Part shown: one piece after another, positions 16,503 to 23,990 of the stretch | How the letters are laid out: the number at the start of each line of letters is the position of its first letter | Numbering within the stretch: the first letter of the stretch is position 1 | Origin: Dickeya chrysanthemi NCPPB 402 | GTDB taxonomy: Bacteria > Pseudomonadota > Gammaproteobacteria > Enterobacterales > Enterobacteriaceae | Length of the DNA: 64,000 bases | Assembly: GCF_000406105.1 (NCBI RefSeq) | Contig: NZ_CM001974.1 | Location: 106,950 to 170,949, forward strand | Reading direction: 5' to 3' | Position numbers and translations under genes: made by a program | Notes under the pieces: generated by a model | The model's input: only the letters and a program-made list of their open reading frames with translations | Database searches by the model: none | What the model was told of the DNA's origin: nothing

Positions 16503-17821
16503 GGTTCATCTCCGTGCCAGAGGTCGACCGGTTGCTGACGGGCCAGCCACTGCGCTGTGGTTTCCGGCTGGCGAATCTGAATCAGGCGGCGTCCATCCAC
16601 CATCATTTCCGCCGGATAACCGAAGCTGAGAAATGCGCCGGGAGAGGCGGTTAACCCGTATGCACCCGAGTGGGTGATACCGATCAGGTCGTTAACCTCC
16701 AGCGTCGGCAGCAGCACATTGTCGCCCAGCAGGTCGGTGGGGGTGCATAACGGGCCGCTGACCTGATAAGGCTGTAACGGCCGCGATTGGTTATCGCCCA
16801 CTCGCAGCAGCGGAAAGTTTTTACGCAGCATGCTGTTCAACCCCGCCGCGGCACTATGGCAATTGGCGCCGCCGTCGCAGATAGCGAATGTTTTTCCGCC
16901 GACGGTTTTCAGGTTATTCACCCGGGTGACGAACAGACCGGCTTCCGCCACCAGATAACGCCCCAGTTCGATAATGATCTGCGTCGTGGTGGCCTGACGG
17001 CGGAAATCCGCCATGACAGGCGCGATTGCTTCGCCCAGCGAGGGCAAATCCAACGGTGTTTCCTTGGGGAAATAGGGGACGCCAAAGCCGCCGCCAACAT
17101 CGACAAAATCCAGCGTTAACTGGTGTTGATCGCGCAGGTTCAGCGCCATTTGCAGAATATTGCGGGTGTTATCGGCGATAGCCTGAGCGTTGAGGATGCG
17201 GGTGCCCAGATAAACATGAAAGCCGCGCAGGGCAACGGCAGGCCAGCGATGCAGACAGGGCAGCACGGTTTGCAGCGTATCAAGCGTCATGCCGAACTGG
17301 GTGGGTTTACCGCTCATCACCAGCCGGGCGTGTTCGCTGCTGAAGTCCGGATTAATGCGCAGCGCCACCGTTTGTATCGTACCGGCCTGTGCGGCCAGCC
17401 GGTTAATTGTCTCCAGCTCGGCGACCGATTCCACGACAATTGCCCTGATGCCGCAATCAATAGCCCGCGCCAAGGCCGGTACGGATTTTCCCGGCCCGAC
17501 ATACAGAATATGTTGCGGTAGTACGCCCGCTGCCAGCGCCGTGTCGAGTTCCGCCGGTGAGCAGACCTCACATCCCGCCCCTTGTTCCACTAGCGTTTTA
17601 ACCACCGACAGGTTCGGATTCGCCTTCAGGGAATAATAAACCGCGGTATCGGCAGGCAGTTGCTGATAGAGCTGCTGAAGCTGGCGGCGCAACTGCCGGG
17701 TGCTGTAGACATAGAAGGGGGTACCGATACGGTCGGCAATATCGGTAATCGACACCTCTTCTATATAGCCGTTCGCAAATAGTGCTTCAGGCTGGATCAA
17801 GGGGTGAACAGCGTCAGCCAT
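16499..17821 (-). CDS. Fold-III PLP-dependent decarboxylase (LysA/BtrK-like)
   Basis: Protein of 440 aa in the diaminopimelate/ornithine decarboxylase family (alanine-racemase fold). K66 in YYSLKANPN is the PLP lysine. VDVGGGFGVPY (240-250) is the glycine-rich phosphate site, and C359 in SGPLCTPTD is the catalytic cysteine contributed across the dimer. It overlaps the carrier protein upstream by 8 nt and the thiolase-like gene downstream by 4 nt. In butirosin synthesis the homolog BtrK decarboxylates an amino acid while it is bound to the carrier BtrI. The tight gene coupling here suggests the same logic. A role in lysine synthesis is unlikely in this setting. The amino-acid substrate is unknown. 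Confidence 0.85.
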   Translation of the reverse strand: MADAVHPLIQPEALFANGYIEEVSITDIADRIGTPFYVYSTRQLRRQLQQLYQQLPADTAVYYSLKANPNLSVVKTLVEQGAGCEVCSPAELDTALAAGVLPQHILYVGPGKSVPALARAIDCGIRAIVVESVAELETINRLAAQAGTIQTVALRINPDFSSEHARLVMSGKPTQFGMTLDTLQTVLPCLHRWPAVALRGFHVYLGTRILNAQAIADNTRNILQMALNLRDQHQLTLDFVDVGGGFGVPYFPKETPLDLPSLGEAIAPVMADFRRQATTTQIIIELGRYLVAEAGLFVTRVNNLKTVGGKTFAICDGGANCHSAAAGLNSMLRKNFPLLRVGDNQSRPLQPYQVSGPLCTPTDLLGDNVLLPTLEVNDLIGITHSGAYGLTASPGAFLSFGYPAEMMVDGRRLIQIRQPETTAQWLARQQPVDLWHGDEP

Positions 17822-18125
17822 GGTGAAGCCGCTCGCGCAGGTAACGCGTCAGACTGGTCAGGTTCTGGAAAGCCTCAAAGACACGATCGTCCGTCAGATT
17901 GAACAGGTCGCCGGTCAGGTGGTAAGTCGTTTCACAGTGATCGCTGAGAACGGCAATCAGGCTGACGATATTGATGGAATCCAGCAGCCCCTCTTCACCA
18001 AACAGTGAAGCTCCCTGAAAGATCTCGGTTATACGGCCGTTATCGACGCCAATCGCGGTGAGTTTTTCACGCAGGAGGGTGTGCAACGCGTCGTCGTCAT
18101 GGTGGGTAATTACCGGATACTCCAT
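17814..18125 (-). CDS. Free-standing acyl/aminoacyl carrier protein, first gene of operon
   Basis: Carrier protein of 103 aa. The phosphopantetheine serine is S50 in GEEGLLDSINIVSLI, a D-S-(I/L) signature, with the surrounding acidic helices typical of the fold. The ATG at 18125 has a purine-rich GGGGAGTAG upstream. It heads the 14-gene operon and overlaps the decarboxylase by 8 nt, so the two are probably translated together and work together. The 13676-13984 carrier differs markedly in sequence, so the pathway seems to use two distinct carriers, perhaps for two building blocks. Confidence 0.82.
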   Translation of the reverse strand: MEYPVITHHDDDALHTLLREKLTAIGVDNGRITEIFQGASLFGEEGLLDSINIVSLIAVLSDHCETTYHLTGDLFNLTDDRVFEAFQNLTSLTRYLRERLHHG

Positions 18126-18778
18126 TCTACTCCCCTTATCTTTATCTCTGACGGGAGTATAACCAGCGTTTTATTCGGGCGTTTTGTTTGAAATTGCACG
18201 CGAATCGACGTCGTTGTGAGCGAGTCTTCAGATCGGCGGCAAAAGACGCATAACTTATTCCGATAGTTGTATTATCGCGGCTTTTAACTGGCAAATTTGT
18301 TCGTGGTATTGGCGAGACGCTGGCGTGAAATACCAGACAAGGAATAATCGTGGGGGAAGAGAAAATCACCTTTCTCTCTCCCGTGAACCAGAACAGGAGA
18401 GAGAAGGGCTAACAATACAGAATAACGTTATAGTCCCGCCATACTTCAGATTGCCGTCAAGGTTAAGCGACCGTGTTCATCTCCGTCACCGGCTCAATGC
18501 CTGCTTTCGGTGATACGTCGGGTTGCCGCTTTCCTGCAACCTGAATTATTTAGGGTATATATTAATGAACTAACAGATATTTCCCTGGTGTGCGCCAATT
18601 TGGCTTTCCGATCTTTAAAATCGACCGGAGGTTTTTATTTTTGTGTTTGATGTTATTTTTTGAAAATTCTAAGGATTTTGTATCGGGAAAGATAGTTAGA
18701 CTTAGGTATAGGTTGATACTATACTTTCGTGCCGTTATGGTCAGGTTGGGCTGTCGCATGCGATTTTGGGAGAGTTAG
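18126..18778. promoter_or_regulatory. Divergent control region between the biosynthetic operon and expR
   Basis: This 653-nt stretch holds no convincing gene. It must contain the promoter of the minus-strand operon and that of expR. It is visibly AT-rich in its right half, unlike the operon. An inverted repeat lies at 18369-18408. I looked for a sigma-54 -24/-12 pair on the minus strand and found none I would defend. A/T-rich blocks upstream of expR (for example around 18555-18565 and 18700-18725) could serve as a sigma-70 promoter, but no single match is decisive. Confidence 0.5.
18369..18408. repeat. Inverted repeat, 13-bp arms
   Basis: The arms at 18369-18381 and 18396-18408 pair over 13 positions with one G-U; the inner 10 are perfect (TTCTCTCTCC with GGAGAGAGAA). 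The loop is 14 nt. No long T-run follows on either strand, so it is not a standard terminator. It could be an operator or an RNA structure in either leader. Confidence 0.6.
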
Positions 18779-19531
18779 ATGTCTATATCATTCTCTAACG
18801 TTGACTTCATCAATAGCACAATACAAAACTTTATTGACAGGAAGTTAAAAAGTTACGGCGATCTTAAGTACGCCTATTTGATCATGAACAAGAAGAAACC
18901 GACGGATGTCGTGATCATTTCCAATTATCCGCCGGAGTGGGTTGATGTTTACCGCAGCAATAACTATCAGCATATTGACCCGGTAATACTGACGGCGATT
19001 AATAAGATATCTCCCTTCTCCTGGGATGATGACCTGGTTATCAGTTCAAAACTGAAATTCTCCAGAATATTCAACCTCTCCAAAGAATATGACATTGTTA
19101 ACGGTTATACGTTTGTCTTACATGATCCGGGTAACAATTTGGCGACGCTGTCTTTCATGGTTGAGGAACACCGCAGCAGCGAGCTGGAAGAGATTATTCA
19201 GAATAATAGAGACAAGCTGCAAATGCTGTTGATCTCGGCCCATGAAAAGCTCACCTCCCTTCATCGGGAGATGAGCAGAAACAGGCACAATAGTAAGTCG
19301 CAGGAAGCCGATATTTTTTCACAAAGAGAAAATGAAATTCTCTACTGGGCAAGTATGGGAAAAACGTATCATGAGATTGCGCTTATTCTTGGTATTACCA
19401 CCAGTACTGTAAAATTTCATATCGGCAATGTCGTGAAAAAACTGGGTGTGCTGAATGCCAAACATGCGATTCGACTTGGCGTTGAAATGAATCTGATCAA
19501 GCCAGTGGAACCAGTAAAGGCAAGGTCTTAA
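18779..19531 (+). CDS. expR: LuxR-family quorum-sensing regulator ExpR/EchR
   Basis: AHL-responsive regulator of 250 aa. The N-terminal autoinducer domain keeps the usual contacts: W54 (PPEW), Y58 (DVYRS), D67-P68 (HIDPV) and W82 (FSWDDD). The C-terminal LuxR helix-turn-helix starts at FSQRENEIL and includes SMGKTYHEIALILGITTSTV. ATG 18779 has GGGAGAG upstream. The 3' end overlaps that of expI on the other strand by 35 nt, the layout known for expR/expI in soft-rot bacteria. ExpR-type proteins of this group often bind DNA without AHL and are released by it. Codon use is AT-richer than that of the neighbouring operon. Confidence 0.93.
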   Translation: MSISFSNVDFINSTIQNFIDRKLKSYGDLKYAYLIMNKKKPTDVVIISNYPPEWVDVYRSNNYQHIDPVILTAINKISPFSWDDDLVISSKLKFSRIFNLSKEYDIVNGYTFVLHDPGNNLATLSFMVEEHRSSELEEIIQNNRDKLQMLLISAHEKLTSLHREMSRNRHNSKSQEADIFSQRENEILYWASMGKTYHEIALILGITTSTVKFHIGNVVKKLGVLNAKHAIRLGVEMNLIKPVEPVKARS

Positions 19532-20135
19532 GCTGTTCGGATTCCGCTTTCGTCATTTGTGTTATGCGTTCAATCAGCGCATGCCGGCTTTCATCGTCAG
19601 TGGGCAGGTGCAGCAGATAAATACGCTCTTGTTTTTCCGATAACCCTTGCTGGATGATGGATATACGCCAGCCTGAACGTTTTAACAAGGTTAGCATCGG
19701 GTGGCTGACAATGGTGAGTATCCCATCGTAGTGACACTTTCTGGCGTAATTGATCATGGCAAGGAATAGCGTCAGGCACGCCGGGTTACGGGTACCAATC
19801 AAATTTCTTACCCGGTCACGATCAACGAAGAAGCGGCTGGATTCGATATAATTCCCTTCGGGGATTTTGAGATTATCGAAATAAGAGAAGAATGTGCCGG
19901 TAATCATGTTGGGATATTGCATTTCGATAAATCTGACGCTACAAATAACTTTTCCTTCTTTGATACCTAAAAGATAGGTTGTCTTTTCATTATCATACTC
20001 GTCAAACTCCATCCCGTTAATACAGTTAACAGCCCAGTCCAGACGGTCCTTAAATGTATCTTTTCGTAATGTAAACACCTCATCCAGCTTGTTATTTGAC
20101 ATTAAACTAAAATTCACATCAAATATTTCTAACAT
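19497..20135 (-). CDS. expI: Acyl-homoserine-lactone synthase ExpI/EchI
   Basis: LuxI-family synthase of 212 aa that makes AHL from S-adenosylmethionine and an acyl-ACP. Conserved residues are at their canonical positions: R24, W34, D45, D48, and further on the SRFF...R segment (ESSRFFVDRDRV). I start at ATG 20135, which has GGAGG 5 nt upstream; the open frame extends further but without a better site. It is convergent with expR and overlaps it by 35 nt, so transcription of one can interfere with the other. Probable products are short-chain 3-oxo-AHLs, as in related bacteria; this is from family knowledge. Confidence 0.94.
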   Translation of the reverse strand: MLEIFDVNFSLMSNNKLDEVFTLRKDTFKDRLDWAVNCINGMEFDEYDNEKTTYLLGIKEGKVICSVRFIEMQYPNMITGTFFSYFDNLKIPEGNYIESSRFFVDRDRVRNLIGTRNPACLTLFLAMINYARKCHYDGILTIVSHPMLTLLKRSGWRISIIQQGLSEKQERIYLLHLPTDDESRHALIERITQMTKAESEQLKTLPLLVPLA

Positions 20136-20966
20136 TTGTCCTCCTGTTATCACTTTTATGTCTTTTGGCATGGAAGTTTGTCTGATGGTATATATGGTAA
20201 CGTTTTTACCACTCACTTTTCCAGCGTGATTATTTTCATCCGTTTAGGAAACTTTGGGGTTTGTTCGTTGACATTTCATTTCCTTTTTTATCTTAAGCCG
20301 CGACCAGGTAATCTGTTTTTATTGCATAAAGTATGCCTGACTCGTTGAACGGTAATTCACAAAAGTCATTATTATTCTGGTAATGGTGTGAATGCTTCCT
20401 GCGTGATGCGCACGTATTGTGTTATCGGAGATAGGGGAAGAAAGAGTGTGATGGCCGCCACCCCGGATATGCACGGCAGGAAGGCGATGATACATATGGA
20501 TTAAGGTAATAGGTTTCGTGAACATCTCTTACTACCGCGTGATAGTCGTGAATGAGAGTAAAGAAAGTTGCCCTTCCATGCGGATCCCTCTGACGGTAGG
20601 TGATGTGTCATCGTAGTCAGAAATGCATGTTATCTCGCCATAGGTATGTGTAGCTCGGTGGCGTTTCTCTGGCCTCTTTGCGTCTTAAGGTGTGTTGACC
20701 TATCAGGGAAGACGCACTCTCTCCTCAGCATGTTGCTCTCTTCAGTGGCCGTTATCGGCTTTAACACACCTTGTTCAGCATCGGTCCCGCTCGGATGCGA
20801 GAAAGTGATGTCGGTAACGTGATGAAAAAACATAGTTTTCATCTTCCTGACATAGGAATGTGATATGGATCGCACTTTTTGTGAAATGCGATATAGTTAC
20901 TATAGTGATAATTGACTTGTCATTTACGAGCCCATCAACAACGAAAACGTAAAAAAGGAAACCACC
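20136..20966. other. Intergenic region between expI and the YdgH-domain gene
   Basis: No believable gene in these 831 nt; the open frames lack ribosome sites and codon bias. It includes the expI promoter region (AT-rich at 20136-20330). I found no clear 20-bp lux-box dyad. A pair of inverted repeats lies at 20687-20772, and the promoter of the small gene at 20967 should lie within the last 100 nt. Confidence 0.5.
20687..20772. repeat. 10-bp perfect inverted repeat spaced by 66 nt
   Basis: AAGGTGTGTT at 20687-20696 is repeated inverted as AACACACCTT at 20763-20772. The bases between include two similar CAGCATG/CAGCATC words. It could be a relic of a small mobile element or a structured RNA; nothing decides between them. 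Confidence 0.4.
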
Positions 20967-21212
20967 ATGAATATGAAAGCTATCTTTACTGCCATCGCAC
21001 TGAGCACTCTGTCTGTCGGCGCTTTTGCTGCAACTGAAATCCAATACCCGCAGGGCCAGGAAATGGGGAGTGTCTCTGCCAGTGCCAACACGCTCGACAG
21101 CCTGCAGGCTAAACTGGCTGCGAAAGCCGATGCCGCTGGTGCCAAGTCGTTCCAGATAACCGCTGTTCAGGGTAACGACACACTGCACGGCAATGCTGTT
21201 CTGTATAAATAA
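20967..21212 (+). CDS. Small periplasmic YdgH/BhsA/McbA-like (DUF1471) protein
   Basis: Protein of 81 aa with a Sec signal peptide cleaved after SVGAFA. The mature part (TEIQYPQGQEMGSVSASA...) is a single DUF1471 module, with the end pattern ITAVQGNDTLHGNAVLYK typical of BhsA/McbA/YhcN proteins. These are small periplasmic or outer-membrane stress proteins linked to biofilm and acid or peroxide response. ATG 20967 has AAGGA about 7 nt upstream; ATG 20973 is the alternative. A strong terminator follows. The gene ends just left of the integrated element. Confidence 0.85.
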   Translation: MNMKAIFTAIALSTLSVGAFAATEIQYPQGQEMGSVSASANTLDSLQAKLAAKADAAGAKSFQITAVQGNDTLHGNAVLYK

Positions 21213-21306
21213 TGTGACTGGTGAAGTTGGGAAACATACTTTTCCCCTTCCTCAATAATCATCATCAATCATCACCCTCCCTGTGTCTGTTTTTTATGCT
21301 GTTGTT

Positions 21307-21332
21307 AACCGGGCTTCGGCCCGGTTTTTTTA
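21307..21332 (+). terminator. Intrinsic terminator of the YdgH-domain gene
   Basis: The stem AACCGGGC/GCCCGGTT with a TTCG loop (arms 21307-21314 and 21319-21326) runs straight into seven T residues (21325-21331). The T-run overlaps the candidate left attachment repeat of the element that follows. Confidence 0.93.
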
Positions 21333-21333
21333 T
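21326..21333 (+). repeat. Candidate left attachment repeat TTTTTTAT
   Basis: Same 8 bases as at 33136-33143, at the other end of the GC-rich block. It is one base different from the TTTTTCAT target I recall for Tn4371. It lies in the T-run of a terminator, so a chance match is possible. Confidence 0.45.
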
Positions 21334-21508
21334 TTCAGGATGACTCCAGCACCGGACTTCGCTGGACTACGCCCAAACTCTATGCAGCATATTTATCAAT
21401 AACTTAGTATATTTCAACATATGCCGGTGCTTTCCGAAACCTGACCCGACTTCCCTGCTGGTGGCCCCTATGAGGCTCTTGGGGATCGGGTCTTTCCGAG
21501 GAGTCATC

Positions 21509-22366
21509 ATGGCAAAGATCAAGCTCACCAAGTCCGCTGTCGATGCGGCACAACCCCAGGCGCAGGCGGATACCCTGGTGCCCGGCTTCTTGTGCAAGAT
21601 TACCCCATCGGGCCGCAAGGTGTTCATGCTTCAGTACCGCACGAACGCTGGCGAGCGCCGCAAGCCCGCTTTGGGCCAGTACGGGGAACTGACAGTCGAA
21701 CAGGCCCGCTCGCTGGCACAGGAATGGCTGGCCCAGGTGCGCCGGGGCGGCGATCCCAGCGCGGACAAGACGGCGGCGCGCAAGGCGCCCACGGTCAAGG
21801 AGTTGTGCACGAAGTTCATGACGGATTACTCCAGGGTGCGCAACAAGCCCAGCACGCAGGAAGGCGACCAGAGCGTCATCGACCGCAACATCGTTCCGAT
21901 TATCGGTCGCATGAAGGTTCAGGACGTGAAGCGCCCGGACGTGGCCGGGATGATGAAGAAGATGACGCACAAGCCGGCCGATGCGAACCGGACGTTCAGT
22001 GTCATGCGTCGGATGTTCAATCTGGCCGAGGTGTGGGGCTACCGCCCGGACGGCACCAATCCGTGCCGCCACGTCCCGATGTACCCGGCAGGGCCACCCA
22101 CCTCATCAGCGACGAGGACATGGGCAAGCTGTTCCGGCAGATCGAAAAGACCGAAGCCGAAGAACTGGAGAACTACGTCATCCCGCTGGCGATCCGCCTG
22201 CAATTCGAGTTCTCCGGTCGCCGTGGAGAAATTTGCCCGCTCGAATGGCCTTGGCTGGACTTCGAGAACCGGCGCGTATCTTGGCCCGACAGCAAGACCG
22301 GCAGCATGTCCAAGCCCATGAGCGAGGAAGCCTATCGGCTGCTTTCGGCGGCACCGCGCTTGGAGG
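21509..22366 (+). pseudogene. Truncated, frameshifted Tn4371-type integrase
   Basis: The start ATG 21509 has GAGGAG upstream. The arm-binding and core-binding regions read well to PCRHVPMYPAG (about 22093). The frame then shifts and continues as ATHLISDEDMGKLFRQ through FEFSGRRGEICPLEW to SAAPRLEG (22366). FSGRRGEI carries the first catalytic Arg, but the later H-x-x-R and Tyr regions are gone: the sequence passes directly into a DUF1016 remnant. It cannot be active. There are thus two independent lesions, a small indel near 22093 and a large deletion at about 22366. Confidence 0.88.
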
Positions 22367-23253
22367 GCCGGAGGGCGGACTACGGCGAGGAGGTCGTGTT
22401 GACGCTGGCGGCGCAGTTGGTGAAGGAATACGGCAGCAGTTTTGCGGTCAAGAACCTGCGCCGCATGGTGCAGTGCGCCACCACCTTCCCCGACGAGCAG
22501 ATTGTCGTATCACTGATACGACAATTGAGCTGGACGCACTTCATCGCCCTGATCCCGCTGAAAGACCCGCTCCAGCGGGACTACTACGCGCAGATGGCCA
22601 GCGCCGAACGCTGGAGCGTGCGGATGCTGCGCGAACGCATCGACTCGATGCTGTACGAACGCAAGGCACTGTCCAAGAAGCCGGACGAAACGATTGCGCA
22701 GGAGTTGGCGACTCTGCGCGATGTGCAGCGCATGACACCGGCCCTGGTCATGCGCGACCCGTACATCCTCGACTTCCCGGGGCTGCGGGATACCTGGCAG
22801 GAAGGCGACCTGGAGGCGGCGATCATCCGTGAAATGGAATCTTTCCTGTTGGAGCTGGGCGCGGGCTTTTCCTTCCTCACCCGGCAAAAGCGCATCCAGA
22901 TCGACGACGAGGATTTCCACCTTGATCTGCTGTTCTACAACCGCAAGCTGCGCCGGCTGGTGGCGGTGGAGTTGAAGATCGGCGAGTACCTACAAGGGGC
23001 AGATGGAGCTTTACCTTCGCCGGTTCGACAAGCATGAGCGGGAGCCGGAAGAAGCCTCGCCGCTGGGGATCATCCTCTGCACGGGCAAGAAGTCCGAGCA
23101 GATCGAATTGCTGGAGTTGGACAAGTCGGGCATTCACGTTGCCGAGTACCTGACCACCTTGCCGCCGCGTGCGGTGCTGGGCGAACGGTTGCAGCAGGCG
23201 ACGGAGCGGGCGCGGTTGCAGATCGAGCAACGGCGGCCTAACGAAAAATTCTG
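22367..23253 (+). pseudogene. 5'-truncated, frameshifted DUF1016/YhcG-family PDDEXK nuclease
   Basis: Starting with RRADYGEEVVLTLA, the sequence follows the DUF1016 family: LVKEYGSSFAVKNLRRM, IRQLSWTHFIALIPLKDPLQR, LRERIDSMLYER, a nuclease core with LDLLFYNRKLRRLVAVELK (the E-x-K of the PD-(D/E)xK fold), then a second frame with MELYLRRFDKHEREP, IILCTGKKSEQIELLEL and HVAEYLTTLPPR. The frame changes at about 22990, where a short stretch after KIGE seems deleted. The first part of the protein is missing and the integrase remnant is fused in frame in its place. These proteins are linked to anti-phage or restriction-like functions in other settings. Confidence 0.85.
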
Positions 23254-23990
23254 ACCGCAACATCCGTGCGTCCCGGCATGCTGCCGTCGGGTTCGCGGGC
23301 TGCGCCCCGCGCCTCGTGCCGAGTCGCGGCCATCCGGCTTTGACCCCTGACGTCTTCGGCCCTTGTGGGCCTGCGCTTGCCCAAAGCAGGTGTGTGCAGT
23401 GGGCGGGGTGTAGGTGGTCTTGCTGTTCCCTTCACCGTACCACGGCGTTCTCGCCGTCAAAGGCGGCGCGCGCCCTGCGCGCTAATGAAAATTGCCGCCG
23501 CAACTGCCGAGCCAGGCATAGTGCGGGGCGCGCTCCTCATGACGCCCTTGCACGGCCCATCCAGATGAGGATAGACGGCGGGCATTGCGCGCACATCAAT
23601 TTGCCAACGGAGCTTTCCAGTAGTCGTGAGATCTAGCATCAAACAATACTCATTTGCGTTTAGATGCTTTATTTAACAATGGAACTGAATGGGCATGATG
23701 GTGAAATTAAGCCAGATTGTTATTCGGTTAGGCCAAATTCAATTGTCTCCATGCGTTTGGCCGTATTGCGAAATAAATTGACTTGCTTTCGCAATGTAGA
23801 ACTGTGCTCACACGGATAGGCTGCGCTTCATCGTGGTCTGTCATGCCTCAATCCAGCGTGCTTGGCCGGCCGAACGAATACCCCGTTCTTCCCGAGGAAA
23901 TTCCCCTATGCACTCACTTTGCCTTGGTGGATCGGCCCCGCACAGCCGATCACGCGCCACCCCCATCCCCGTTGTCGTCGGGAGGAACGC
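23254..23990 (+). other. Gene-poor stretch inside the element
   Basis: No gene supported in 737 nt. The left part is GC-rich and looks like degraded element sequence; the middle (about 23630-23800) is AT-rich and may hold the promoter for the efflux operon. No terminator or repeat stands out. Confidence 0.4.

Noticed and set aside
16499..17821. Second lysA for lysine synthesis
   Set aside because: Coupled on both sides to carrier-protein pathway genes and distant from any lysine gene; a BtrK-like role fits better.
18126..18330. Sigma-54 promoter for the biosynthetic operon
   Set aside because: GG and GC words exist on the minus strand but none with the 10-nt spacing and flanks of a -24/-12 site.
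20136..20330. lux box upstream of expI
   Set aside because: No 18-20-bp dyad near the consensus was found by eye.
20775..21188. 137-aa minus-strand open frame covering the YdgH-domain gene
   Set aside because: Its opposite strand encodes a clear signal-peptide protein with a good ribosome site.
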